From positions 372,001 through 436,000 of the forward strand of contig NZ_QJGZ01000037.1 in NCBI RefSeq assembly GCF_003254585.1: 64,000 nt of DNA. The letters run 5' to 3'. Origin of the DNA: Flavobacterium sharifuzzamanii (GTDB lineage: Bacteria; Bacteroidota; Bacteroidia; Flavobacteriales; Flavobacteriaceae). Each line of letters starts with the position of its first letter. Positions within the stretch are counted from its first letter, which is position 1. The position numbers and the translations under genes were made by a program. Under the pieces are notes generated by a model that was given only the letters and a program-made list of their open reading frames with translations, had not been told where the DNA came from and did not search any database. Below are positions 1-8,438 of this stretch, piece by piece.

Positions 1-2
1 CG

Positions 3-2750
3 ATTCGTGAAGAAGGAATTGAGGTTATCTTGATTAACTCGAATCCAGCGACGATTATGACCGACCCATCTATGGCCGATCATATTTATTTGAAACCTTT
101 AACGACAAAATCGATTATTGAAATTCTTAAGGAACATCCGCAAATTGATGCAGTTTTACCAACAATGGGAGGGCAAACTGCTTTGAACTTGTGTTTGGAA
201 GCTGAGGAAAAAGGAATCTGGCAGGATTTCGGAGTAAGATTAATCGGTGTTGATGTTAACGCAATTAATATTACTGAAGACAGAGAGCAGTTTAAACAGC
301 TTTTAGAAAAAATTAATGTACCAACTGCACCTGCAAAAACAGCTACTTCTTACTTAGAAGGAAAAGAAATTGCACAGGAGTTTGGTTTCCCACTGGTTAT
401 TCGTCCTTCGTTTACGTTAGGAGGAACTGGAGCAGCTGTGGTTTATAAAAAAGAAGATTTTGATGAGCTTTTAACTCGCGGACTTGAAGCTTCTCCAATT
501 CACGAAGTTTTGATTGACAAAGCTTTGATGGGATGGAAAGAATACGAGTTAGAGCTTTTAAGAGATAAAAATGACAACGTTGTAATTATCTGTTCTATCG
601 AAAATATGGACCCAATGGGAATCCACACAGGAGATTCGATTACAGTTGCACCAGCGATGACATTATCTGATACAACTTTCCAAAAATTACGTGACTATGC
701 CATCTTAATGATGAGAAGCATCGGAAACTTTGCTGGAGGATGTAACGTACAATTTGCAGTTTCACCAGACGAAAAAGAAGATATCGTAGCAATCGAGATC
801 AACCCTCGTGTGTCTCGTTCTTCTGCTTTAGCATCAAAAGCAACGGGTTATCCAATTGCAAAAATTGCTTCTAAACTAGCTTTAGGATACAACTTAGATG
901 AATTGCAAAACCAAATTACAAAATCTACTTCGGCTCTTTTTGAACCAACTTTAGATTATGTAATTGTAAAAATACCACGTTGGAACTTCGATAAATTTGA
1001 AGGTTCAGACAGAACTTTAGGTCTTCAGATGAAATCTGTAGGTGAGGTTATGGGAATCGGACGTTCTTTCCAAGAAGCGCTTCATAAAGCAACTCAATCT
1101 CTAGAAATTAAGAGAAACGGTTTAGGTGCTGACGGTAAAGGATACAAAGATTACGAGTTGATTATCGATAAACTGACTCACGCAAGTTGGGACAGAGTTT
1201 TCGTAATTTACGATGCAATTGCAATGGGAATTCCGTTGAGCACAATTCACGAAATTACAAGAATCGATATGTGGTTCTTAAAACAATACGAAGAGCTTTA
1301 TACTTTAGAAAAAGAAATTTCAAAATATAAAGTTTCTGATCTTCCTAAAGAATTGTTGCTTGAGGCGAAACAAAAAGGTTTTGCAGACAGACAATTGGCT
1401 CACATGATGAGTTGTCTTGAAAGTGAAGTTCACACTTTACGTACAGACATGAACATCAACCGTGTTTTCAAATTGGTAGATACTTGTGCAGCTGAGTTTA
1501 AAGCAAAAACGCCTTATTACTACTCAACATTCGAAGCTGAAATTGAAAAAGCAAACGGAGAACGTTTTGTTGACAATGAAAGTATTGTAACTGATCGAAA
1601 AAAAGTAATCGTGTTAGGTTCTGGACCAAACAGAATTGGACAAGGAATCGAGTTTGATTACTCTTGTGTACACGGAGTTTTAGCTGCAAAAGAATGTGGT
1701 TACGAAACGATCATGATTAACTGTAATCCGGAAACAGTTTCTACAGACTTCGATACAGCTGATAAATTGTACTTTGAGCCAGTTTTCTGGGAACATATTT
1801 ATGACATTATCCAACATGAAAAACCTGAAGGTGTAATTGTTCAATTAGGAGGTCAGACTGCTCTTAAATTAGCAGATAAATTGTCTAAATACGGTGTAAA
1901 AATTATCGGGACTAGTTTTGATGCACTTGACTTAGCAGAAGACAGAGGAAGATTCTCAGACTTATTAACTGAATTGCATATTCCTTTCCCAAGATTTGGA
2001 ATCGCTGAAACTGCTGATGAAGCTTCAAAATTGGCTGATACTTTGGATTTCCCACTTTTAATTCGTCCTTCTTATGTATTAGGAGGTCAAGGAATGAAAA
2101 TTGTAATCAATAAAAAAGAGCTTGAAGAGCACGTTATCGATTTGTTGAAAGCAATTCCAGGAAACAAATTATTACTAGATCACTACTTAGCTGGAGCAAT
2201 CGAAGCTGAGGCAGATGCAATCTGTGATGCTGATGGAAATGTTTACATCATCGGAATTATGGAGCACATTGAGCCTTGTGGAGTTCACTCTGGAGATAGT
2301 AACGCAACATTGCCTCCTTTTAACTTAGGAGAATTTGTAATGCAACAAATTAAAGATCACACGCACAAAATTGCGAGAGCTTTAAAAACGGTTGGTTTAA
2401 TCAATATTCAGTTTGCGATTAAAGACGATACAGTTTACATTATCGAGGCAAACCCAAGAGCTTCAAGAACGGTTCCGTTTATTGCAAAAGCTTACGGAGA
2501 ACCTTATGTAAACTATGCTACAAAAGTAATGTTAGGACACAATAAAGTAACTGACTTTGATTTCAATCCAAAATTAAATGGATATGCCATCAAACAACCA
2601 GTTTTCTCTTTCAGCAAATTCCCGAACGTAAACAAAGCGTTAGGGCCAGAAATGAAATCAACAGGAGAAAGCATCTTGTTTATTGATGACTTGAAAGACG
2701 ATCAATTCTACGAATTGTATTCTAGAAGAAAAATGTATTTGAGTAAATAA
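3..2750 (+). CDS. carB: Carbamoyl-phosphate synthase large chain (5' partial)
   Basis: CarB makes carbamoyl phosphate from ammonia (delivered by CarA), bicarbonate and two ATP, for pyrimidine and arginine synthesis. The reading frame is open from the first bases of the window, before the first internal ATG, so roughly the first 35-40 residues lie outside. The two homologous halves are visible. The first has an ATP-grasp core (IRPSFTLGGTG near residue 130), and the second begins at a new GSGPNRIGQGIEFDYS motif near residue 535 and repeats the ATP-grasp signature (IRPSYVLGGQG). The end at LYSRRKMYLSK, without the C-terminal MGS-like allosteric domain of the E. coli enzyme, fits the shorter Bacteroidota form. 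A strong hairpin follows the stop. Confidence 0.97.
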   Translation: MREEGIEVILINSNPATIMTDPSMADHIYLKPLTTKSIIEILKEHPQIDAVLPTMGGQTALNLCLEAEEKGIWQDFGVRLIGVDVNAINITEDREQFKQLLEKINVPTAPAKTATSYLEGKEIAQEFGFPLVIRPSFTLGGTGAAVVYKKEDFDELLTRGLEASPIHEVLIDKALMGWKEYELELLRDKNDNVVIICSIENMDPMGIHTGDSITVAPAMTLSDTTFQKLRDYAILMMRSIGNFAGGCNVQFAVSPDEKEDIVAIEINPRVSRSSALASKATGYPIAKIASKLALGYNLDELQNQITKSTSALFEPTLDYVIVKIPRWNFDKFEGSDRTLGLQMKSVGEVMGIGRSFQEALHKATQSLEIKRNGLGADGKGYKDYELIIDKLTHASWDRVFVIYDAIAMGIPLSTIHEITRIDMWFLKQYEELYTLEKEISKYKVSDLPKELLLEAKQKGFADRQLAHMMSCLESEVHTLRTDMNINRVFKLVDTCAAEFKAKTPYYYSTFEAEIEKANGERFVDNESIVTDRKKVIVLGSGPNRIGQGIEFDYSCVHGVLAAKECGYETIMINCNPETVSTDFDTADKLYFEPVFWEHIYDIIQHEKPEGVIVQLGGQTALKLADKLSKYGVKIIGTSFDALDLAEDRGRFSDLLTELHIPFPRFGIAETADEASKLADTLDFPLLIRPSYVLGGQGMKIVINKKELEEHVIDLLKAIPGNKLLLDHYLAGAIEAEADAICDADGNVYIIGIMEHIEPCGVHSGDSNATLPPFNLGEFVMQQIKDHTHKIARALKTVGLINIQFAIKDDTVYIIEANPRASRTVPFIAKAYGEPYVNYATKVMLGHNKVTDFDFNPKLNGYAIKQPVFSFSKFPNVNKALGPEMKSTGESILFIDDLKDDQFYELYSRRKMYLSK

Positions 2751-2768
2751 TCTCAGATTTTATTATAA

Positions 2769-2802
2769 AGAAAAGCTCCAATGAAAATTGGAGCTTTTCT
2801 TG
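2769..2802 (+). terminator. Rho-independent terminator after carB
   Basis: Inverted repeat AAAGCTCCAA / TTGGAGCTTTT with a short loop and a T-rich 3' side, 19 bases after the carB stop. Confidence 0.85.
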
Positions 2803-2816
2803 TTTTATGCGTTTTG

Positions 2817-2986
2817 ATGTTCCGTAGGAACATTTTGTTGGTAGTAGAAATATTGTGTTGTTGTCGTTGTTACGTTCCGTAGGATGACATCAATTTTTAA
2901 ACAACCCAATAATCAAACGTTCCTATGGAACGTAAATACTGCTGTTAGCTGTTTTTTTTCTACCGATGAGACATTCCTACGGAATG
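2817..2986. repeat. Cluster of four short palindromes related to ACGTTCC-N3-GGAACGT
   Basis: Four related units lie in 170 bases between carB and the YiaA-like gene. They are ATGTTCC-GTA-GGAACAT (2817-2833, perfect arms), ACGTTCCGTAGGAT (2872-2885, degenerate right arm), ACGTTCC-TAT-GGAACGT (2917-2933, perfect arms) and CATTCC-TAC-GGAATG (2972-2986, perfect arms). The arms differ between units but each intact unit stays self-complementary. No open frame covers the stretch. This has the look of a dispersed extragenic palindrome family. Confidence 0.75.
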
Positions 2987-3045
2987 AAAGCTAGATATAA
3001 AAATACAAAGCTAAAGTTGTGTTTTATTAAAGGGATAAAATAACA

Positions 3046-3088
3046 AAGAGGCTGTTTCAGTATTTGAAGCAGCCCCTTTAGTATTTTA
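3046..3088 (-). terminator. Terminator of the YiaA-like gene
   Basis: GAGGCTGTTTC / GAAGCAGCCCC hairpin directly after the minus-strand stop at 3098, followed on that strand by a T-rich stretch. Confidence 0.75.
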
Positions 3089-3097
3089 ATTATAATC

Positions 3098-3496
3098 CTA
3101 TTCGTTTTGACCAAAGTTCATATTGTCTCTAGTGTTTTTTTGCACAGAAATAGCGCCAAATAATGCTAGTAAAAAAGCAAAGGCATAAAACCCTTTTTCG
3201 CTTGGCAGAATCGTTGCATTCCATAATCCTACAACTAAAAGAACAATTGAAAGCAAGGTTCCAAACCAGCAGATTCCATAGTAAATATCAGTAACAGGAA
3301 GTTTTTCTAATCGGTCTCTTACGCTTTTTTGTAATGAAACCACAGCAAAAAGTCCGAACATTAGAACGGTGAAATAATATCCTTTTTCGTTTAAAAGCAT
3401 TTCGGCTCTAGCAAGTCCAACAATAAAACCAATTGTCCCCGCTCCAAGTGCAACCCAAGATGCCGCGATAAAGGCATTTGATGTTTTTTGTATCAT
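3098..3496 (-). CDS. YiaA/YiaB family inner membrane protein
   Basis: A 132-residue membrane protein made of two copies of a two-helix unit. Each copy has a hydrophobic helix, a short loop with EKGYY or EKGFY, a second helix, and a basic exit (LQKSVRD near 56-62, VQKNTRD near 116-122). That internal duplication is the hallmark of the YiaA/YiaB (YiaAB two-helix) family, whose function is unknown. The gene stands alone with its own terminator. Four transmembrane segments are expected. The family call is firm, a role is not. Confidence 0.85.
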   Translation of the reverse strand: MIQKTSNAFIAASWVALGAGTIGFIVGLARAEMLLNEKGYYFTVLMFGLFAVVSLQKSVRDRLEKLPVTDIYYGICWFGTLLSIVLLVVGLWNATILPSEKGFYAFAFLLALFGAISVQKNTRDNMNFGQNE

Positions 3497-3595
3497 AATT
3501 TATTATTTTGGTAAGAAGCAAATATAATTAAATTAGATTCAGCACAAAATAAATAGCAGTTATTTTGTACAGTAAAATCTCTCAAATAGATAAAA

Positions 3596-3625
3596 AGAAA
3601 AAGCTCCAATTATGGAGCTTTTCTC
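3596..3625 (-). terminator. Terminator of the sigma/DUF4252 operon
   Basis: AAAAAGCTCCA / TGGAGCTTTTCT hairpin just beyond the minus-strand stop at 3646. It closes the operon that starts at 5689. Confidence 0.8.
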
Positions 3626-3645
3626 AATGTATAAGTAAGATGTTT

Positions 3646-4185
3646 TTATTTTTTAAGCAATTGTTCTAAAGGCTTTAATTGCTCCATGTCTATTTTAGAA
3701 TTTTGTAAAACAGACATTAAAGTCATAATATTATTCGGATTCATATTTTCTCCTAACACACGAACTACTGCAAATCCGGTTTCTTTTCTGTTTGCAAAAA
3801 TGACAAACTCTTTGATATTGTCATCACTTCCTACGTAGCTGACAGATGCACCATCTTTTCCAGAACCAAATTTCATTAATTCTTGATATTTCGGATCTTT
3901 TAATATAGTTTTTACCTTTGCTCTCTCTGTCTCAAATTGAGTTTGATTGCTTTGATCTGCTTTAAAAGCCAGAATATTCATTTTATCAAACGAATTCAAA
4001 GCTTCGTTTTGCTCTGCTGATAATTTGGTTTTATCAACATTCAGAATATTTGGTGAAATATCTAAAGAAATAAAATCTTTTTTCTCTGAATTCTCAACAA
4101 AATACTTTTGAAGTGAAGGTTCAGAATTACAGCTCCCCAAAGTTAGAAGAGCTGTAAGTGCTAAGATGAAGATGCTTTTTTTCAT
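3646..4185 (-). CDS. DUF4252 lipoprotein
   Basis: A 179-residue predicted lipoprotein. It has a hydrophobic leader ending LTLGSC with the lipidated Cys near residue 19, then a soluble alpha/beta domain resembling DUF4252, a Bacteroidota family of unknown function. The C-terminal part (VRVLGENMNPNNIMTLMSVL) is like the matching part of its upstream neighbour, so the two look like diverged duplicates. It is the last gene of the sigma factor, anti-sigma, DUF4252, DUF4252 operon, two bases after the preceding gene. Infer an envelope role under control of the sigma factor. Confidence 0.8.
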   Translation of the reverse strand: MKKSIFILALTALLTLGSCNSEPSLQKYFVENSEKKDFISLDISPNILNVDKTKLSAEQNEALNSFDKMNILAFKADQSNQTQFETERAKVKTILKDPKYQELMKFGSGKDGASVSYVGSDDNIKEFVIFANRKETGFAVVRVLGENMNPNNIMTLMSVLQNSKIDMEQLKPLEQLLKK

Positions 4186-4187
4186 TT

Positions 4188-4715
4188 TTATTTTTTGCCT
4201 TTAGAAGCTTTCTTTAAGTCAGAACCGCCAGGAAGCTGCATTTTATCTGTTAGTACTGAGATTTCGTTTATGTCAAAATTACCAGTTAAAGATAATAAAA
4301 CAGTTTCGTCATTTTTCGCACCGTCAACATACATTAAAAGTTCTCTTATTTGTGTGTCAGTAGCGCCAGATTTTACCATTATTCTAACGTTTTTTCCGCC
4401 ATCATTTACTCGCATTAATTCTTCTAAACCGGCTGTTTTTACATATTTATCGGCCGTAGCTTTCATGTCGGCTTCTATTTTTGGATTTTTAGTGGTAAAC
4501 ACTTTCAAGTAATCTAGTTTTTTGATAAGAGCAATATATTGCTGAGTCTCTTTATCAGAAGCGTCAGTTTTTACTTTGCTCATTAAATCAAACATTTTTT
4601 TGTTTACAATTACTGAGGTTACATCATCTTGACCATCAAATTTATCAAAAGCACTTTGTGCATAAAAAGTGGTCGAAACGAATGCGAAGACTAAAGTTAT
4701 AATGAAATTTCTCAT
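4188..4715 (-). CDS. DUF4252 exported protein
   Basis: A 175-residue protein with a cleavable signal peptide (cleavage expected after YAQ near residue 20, no lipobox). It carries the same DUF4252-like fold as the next gene: a basic N-terminal half, then a segment with a conserved VKSGATDTQIRELLMYV-like helix and a terminal strand/helix. Unlike its partner it is not lipidated, so it should be free in the periplasm. It sits between the anti-sigma gene and the DUF4252 lipoprotein with tiny gaps, so it is surely co-transcribed. Function unknown. Confidence 0.8.
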   Translation of the reverse strand: MRNFIITLVFAFVSTTFYAQSAFDKFDGQDDVTSVIVNKKMFDLMSKVKTDASDKETQQYIALIKKLDYLKVFTTKNPKIEADMKATADKYVKTAGLEELMRVNDGGKNVRIMVKSGATDTQIRELLMYVDGAKNDETVLLSLTGNFDINEISVLTDKMQLPGGSDLKKASKGKK

Positions 4716-4731
4716 GATTATTTTTGTTTAA

Positions 4732-5193
4732 TTACTGTTTAAAAATTTTGTTTTTTGATTGTTCGTATTCTTTAATGTAGTGTACACTTTCAATACCCAC
4801 ATTAACATTGTTTGATAATAAAGCCAAAGCTTTTTGAGTTGCTTTTAAGGCTTCTTCGGGATCATCGTAAGTTCCTAATTCTGTTTGCGAAGCTACTGCA
4901 GTTGTGTCATTTTTTTCGCTAACAAAAAAGTAAGTACCGATTCCTAGCAAAATAACAGCAGAAGCTGCAATCGATAACCACGCCACGTTTTGTTTCTTAG
5001 TTTGTAGTGGAATCTCATACGTCGATTTCTGTTCTTTTGCTTGAGAGAAATAGCCAAACATAGGTTTGTACTGCTCCAAATGCTGCGCAACATTTGACGA
5101 AGAAAAGTATTCTTTTAATTGATTTTCTTCAGCAATAGAAGTTTCTCCCTGAAAGTATTTTTCTAATATCTCTTCTATTTTATTTAGTTCCAT
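4732..5193 (-). CDS. Single-pass membrane protein, probable anti-sigma factor
   Basis: A 153-residue protein with a cytoplasmic N-terminal part (helices, YFQGETSIAEENQLKEYF near 13-30), one transmembrane helix at about 71-92 and a short periplasmic tail. The YxxGxxSxxEE-type N-terminus resembles Bacteroidota anti-sigma proteins and zinc-finger-less FecR relatives. The start overlaps the 3' end of the sigma gene by 14 bases, which indicates translational coupling. Position and topology make it the likely membrane anchor that holds the sigma factor. No direct homology was tested. Confidence 0.65.
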   Translation of the reverse strand: MELNKIEEILEKYFQGETSIAEENQLKEYFSSSNVAQHLEQYKPMFGYFSQAKEQKSTYEIPLQTKKQNVAWLSIAASAVILLGIGTYFFVSEKNDTTAVASQTELGTYDDPEEALKATQKALALLSNNVNVGIESVHYIKEYEQSKNKIFKQ

Positions 5194-5689
5194 AAAGGTG
5201 TGTATTTGTCATTGATTCTCTAATTTTTTTTCTCGCTCTAGAAAGTGCCACTCGTATTGCGGTTTCGTTCATATTTACGATTTTGGCTATTTCTTCAAAT
5301 TCATATTGTTCAACATCTCGAAGCTGGATTAATAGCTGCATTTGTTCGGGCATTTCGTTTATAATTTTTTCGACCCATTCTAAACTGTCTTGATCTTCTA
5401 ATTTTTTATCCAATTGCGGCTGCCGATCAGTAAAATTATTATGGACAATCTGCAGATTACTGGCTCTTTTGGATTTTAGCTGGTCTAGACAATAGTTTTT
5501 AGTCATTGTCATGGCCAGTGCTTCTACGCTATTGTAGCTTTGCAGATTATCTTTTTTGTTCCATAATTTTACCATTACTTCCTGAGTTGCATCTTCTGCT
5601 TCTTCAGTGCTGGTAAGCAATCTTTTTGCCAGACGAAAAACTTTGTCTTTGAAAGGATTTATTAATTCTATAAATACAACTTGGTTCAT
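5180..5689 (-). CDS. ECF RNA polymerase sigma factor
   Basis: A 169-residue sigma-70 family protein of ECF size. Region 2 is at about 10-75, with the core-binding and -10 recognition helix (AEDATQEVMVKLWNKKDNL). Region 4 is at about 110-160, with the helix-turn-helix EIAKIVNMNETAIRVALSRARKKI. The intervening linker is short, with no region 3. It opens a four-gene operon with a membrane anti-sigma candidate and two DUF4252 envelope proteins. This suggests an envelope-signal response, probably autoregulated. No target promoter can be read from sequence alone. Confidence 0.92.
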   Translation of the reverse strand: MNQVVFIELINPFKDKVFRLAKRLLTSTEEAEDATQEVMVKLWNKKDNLQSYNSVEALAMTMTKNYCLDQLKSKRASNLQIVHNNFTDRQPQLDKKLEDQDSLEWVEKIINEMPEQMQLLIQLRDVEQYEFEEIAKIVNMNETAIRVALSRARKKIRESMTNTHLYGTK

Positions 5690-5856
5690 TAATCTGATGG
5701 TTAATCGTTAGCTTATATATTCAAGACGAGGTACAATTCTATTTGTTACAAGAAAGATTAAATATTTTTTTATGTAAAAAAATACTGCTTTAACGATAAA
5801 GCTAAAACTAAAGATACTACTTTTACGTTATTCAGAATATAGATAACCTACACGAT

Positions 5857-7317
5857 ATGAAAACAACTTTAAAGAGCGTTCTTTTTCTCTTTTTATTCGC
5901 ATTTTCTTTACAGTCTTGTGAAGATCAAGATGATGTCGCTGCTCCAGCAGACCTACAGATTAATAATTTTATCTGGAGAGGATTAAATGAAGTTTACTTA
6001 TGGCAACAAGATGTTCCAAATCTAGCTGATGGCCGTAATTTACAACCAGATTTCGATCAGTTTTTGAGAGGATACTCTCGTCCTGAAGATTTGTTTCAAG
6101 ATTTATTGAATAAGCCAGTTAGCAAATATCCAAATGGAGATGCGATTGATCGTTTCAGCTGGATTGTTGACGATTATACTGTTTTAGAACAGGAACTAAG
6201 TGGTGTTACAAAAAATAATGGTGTCGATTTCAGATTGAGCCGAGTTGCAGCAGGATCAAATGATGTAGTGGGGTTTGTGCGATACATTATACCAAACTCT
6301 GATGCTTCTACAAAAGCAATTAAACGTGGTGATCTGTTTACTAGTGTAAACGGAACAAAACTTACGGTTTCTAATTATCAGCAGCTATTATTAAATCAGG
6401 ATAGCTATACTTTAGATTTGGCAGATTATAATGGAACAAGTTATGTTTTAAACGGAAAATCAGTCGCCTTAACTAAAACTGTCTTAGAAGAAAATCCAAT
6501 TTTAATTAATAAAGTGATTGCTTCTGGAAGCCATAAAATTGGTTATTTAATGTATAATGGTTTTTACCCAGGATACGATGATAAATTGAATTTGGCTTTT
6601 GGCGAATTGAAATCGCAAGGTATAACAGATTTGGTATTAGATCTTCGATACAATGGAGGAGGATCTGTTACATCTGCAATTAGACTTTCTAGTATGATCA
6701 CAGGACAGTTTGATACTCAGATTTTTGCAAAAACGCAATTTAATGCTAAGTGGATGAAAGACATGACTGCTGAAGATTTAGAAAGTTTAAATTACAGATT
6801 TGTGAATAATATTAATGGGAAGGCATTAAACAGTTTAAATTTAAGCACAGTCTATATTATTACAACTGCGAGTACAGCATCTGCGAGCGAATTGGTTGTA
6901 AATGGGTTAAAGCCTTATATCAATGTAGTTCAGATTGGAGAAACTACAACGGGTAAAAATGTTGGTTCGTATACGATTTATGATTCTGAAACTTTATTTA
7001 CCAAAAAAGGAATTAATCCAAATCATAAATATGCAATGCAACCATTGGTTTTTAAGATTTCGAACTCTGCCGGTTTTGGAGATTATACTCAAGGATTACA
7101 GCCAACGTATCAACAGTATGAAAAAGTAAGCACGTATGGTGTTTTAGGAGAAACTTCAGAGCCTTTGCTTAATTTGGCTATTTCAAAAATTACAGGATCT
7201 ACTGCTAGAAGAATTCTGGACGATTCTGCACCAAATACACCTTATTTGACAGATTCAAAAATTATAAATGGATTAAGACACGGAATGTATTTTCAAAATG
7301 CTCCTAAGAATTTTTAG
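5857..7317 (+). CDS. S41 family peptidase lipoprotein (tail-specific protease type)
   Basis: A 486-residue lipoprotein: leader MKTTLKSVLFLFLFAFSLQSC, Cys near residue 21, followed by acidic residues. After an N-terminal helical domain comes a PDZ-like segment around 130-210 (VRYIIPNSDASTKAIKRGD). The peptidase core has DLRYNGGGSV near 264-273, the serine motif TASTASASE (candidate nucleophile Ser342) and a downstream TTGKNVG that could supply the general-base Lys. It should act on the periplasmic or surface side of the envelope. The gene runs alone, divergent from the sigma operon, and ends at a bidirectional terminator. Confidence 0.9.
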   Translation: MKTTLKSVLFLFLFAFSLQSCEDQDDVAAPADLQINNFIWRGLNEVYLWQQDVPNLADGRNLQPDFDQFLRGYSRPEDLFQDLLNKPVSKYPNGDAIDRFSWIVDDYTVLEQELSGVTKNNGVDFRLSRVAAGSNDVVGFVRYIIPNSDASTKAIKRGDLFTSVNGTKLTVSNYQQLLLNQDSYTLDLADYNGTSYVLNGKSVALTKTVLEENPILINKVIASGSHKIGYLMYNGFYPGYDDKLNLAFGELKSQGITDLVLDLRYNGGGSVTSAIRLSSMITGQFDTQIFAKTQFNAKWMKDMTAEDLESLNYRFVNNINGKALNSLNLSTVYIITTASTASASELVVNGLKPYINVVQIGETTTGKNVGSYTIYDSETLFTKKGINPNHKYAMQPLVFKISNSAGFGDYTQGLQPTYQQYEKVSTYGVLGETSEPLLNLAISKITGSTARRILDDSAPNTPYLTDSKIINGLRHGMYFQNAPKNF

Positions 7318-7340
7318 AATAATAAAATCCAATTAAATAG

Positions 7341-7368
7341 AAAAGGCTTTCATCACTGAAAGCCTTTT
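7341..7368. terminator. Bidirectional terminator
   Basis: AAAAGGCTTTCA / TGAAAGCCTTTT hairpin between the convergent S41 peptidase gene and the BtuG-like gene. It has A- and T-tracts on both sides. Confidence 0.85.
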
Positions 7369-7406
7369 CCATAAAAAAAAAACAAAAACTAATTCTAATT
7401 GTAAAA

Positions 7407-8435
7407 TTAATCGTTAAAGTAGAATCCGTTTGGACCAACACCCACAGTTAATTCTTTTAATAAACTTCCGCTGAAGTTATAAATGTATGCTTTGCTGTCT
7501 GTTTTAAAGTTTCCGCCATCTGAAAGGTAAACGCGGTTGCCTTTTACTGCAAATCCGTAAAGATACCCAATATTTGAAGTAGCTTTGAAAAGTGGACTAA
7601 TAGAAGCGGTCGTTGCAGCCGTGTTAATTGAGTATACCGAACTTCCTACTGTATAATAAACTTGGTTGTTTTCGATGTCTAAATATCCAGCCACTCCTTG
7701 AGATTCCGGAATTTCAATTTTAGAAACTGATTTGTCAGAGATTTTAACTTTTATAATTTCGCTGCTTTGTGTAAAAGAAGGGCGCAAGATATAAAGAGTT
7801 CCGTTTTCCTCTTCAATAGAATCTGAACCAGAACCAATTGTTATTGGATCTTCTAAAGTTTTTGTGTTGATATTGTAAATTGAAAGCTTATCACTACCCA
7901 TAGGATCTGTAATGTATAATTTTCCGCTTTCTTCAACAATTCTATTTCCAGTTGTATTTAAGTTAATTTTAGATTCAACAAGATTTGTTGCCAAATTAAT
8001 TACAGCAATATAATCATCTGTAACAGAATCATACGAATTTGCATTTGTTACATAAGCTTTGCCATCTTTTACAACACCATATCTTGGGTTAGCCAATCCG
8101 CTGTCAACTTTAGCGATTAACTTAAAAGTATAACGGTTTACAATGTTTATTACGTTAGATCCACCAGCAATTATGTACGCTCTGTCTCCGCTAAAAAAGA
8201 TGTTTTGAGCAAATTTTCCAAGTACATCAGATCCGTTTTCTGCTTTATAAGCGTCTTTTGTAAAAATGCTAAAATCATTGCTAGAAAACGATACTGTTCC
8301 AGCATCTGTACTTCCTTCATTTAAAATAAAAAAACCATTGTCGTAAGCACCTTTCGGACCATCGTTGTCATCACTCGAACAAGAAGCAAATAACGAGATG
8401 CTTAACGCTATTAAAAGTAATTTACTAAACTTCAT
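7407..8435 (-). CDS. BtuG-like surface beta-propeller lipoprotein (DUF5074/YncE type)
   Basis: A 342-residue lipoprotein: leader to ASCSSDDND, Cys at about residue 19. The SSDDND after the Cys resembles the Bacteroidota lipoprotein export signal, which suggests display on the cell surface. The rest is a run of beta-propeller blades (repeats of the type xxAYVTNxxxDxVxVINLxTN). In Bacteroides, BtuG is such a propeller lipoprotein encoded beside btuB, and it hands cobalamin to BtuB. Here the gene lies 3 bases after the btuB-like gene, downstream of the same cobalamin riboswitch. The BtuG role is therefore inferred from architecture and position, not from tested homology. Confidence 0.72.
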   Translation of the reverse strand: MKFSKLLLIALSISLFASCSSDDNDGPKGAYDNGFFILNEGSTDAGTVSFSSNDFSIFTKDAYKAENGSDVLGKFAQNIFFSGDRAYIIAGGSNVINIVNRYTFKLIAKVDSGLANPRYGVVKDGKAYVTNANSYDSVTDDYIAVINLATNLVESKINLNTTGNRIVEESGKLYITDPMGSDKLSIYNINTKTLEDPITIGSGSDSIEEENGTLYILRPSFTQSSEIIKVKISDKSVSKIEIPESQGVAGYLDIENNQVYYTVGSSVYSINTAATTASISPLFKATSNIGYLYGFAVKGNRVYLSDGGNFKTDSKAYIYNFSGSLLKELTVGVGPNGFYFND

Positions 8436-8438
8436 ATA

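Noticed and set aside
4195..4512. A 105-codon frame on the plus strand
   Set aside because: It is the antisense of a DUF4252 gene that fits an operon with tight spacing, a signal peptide and a terminator.
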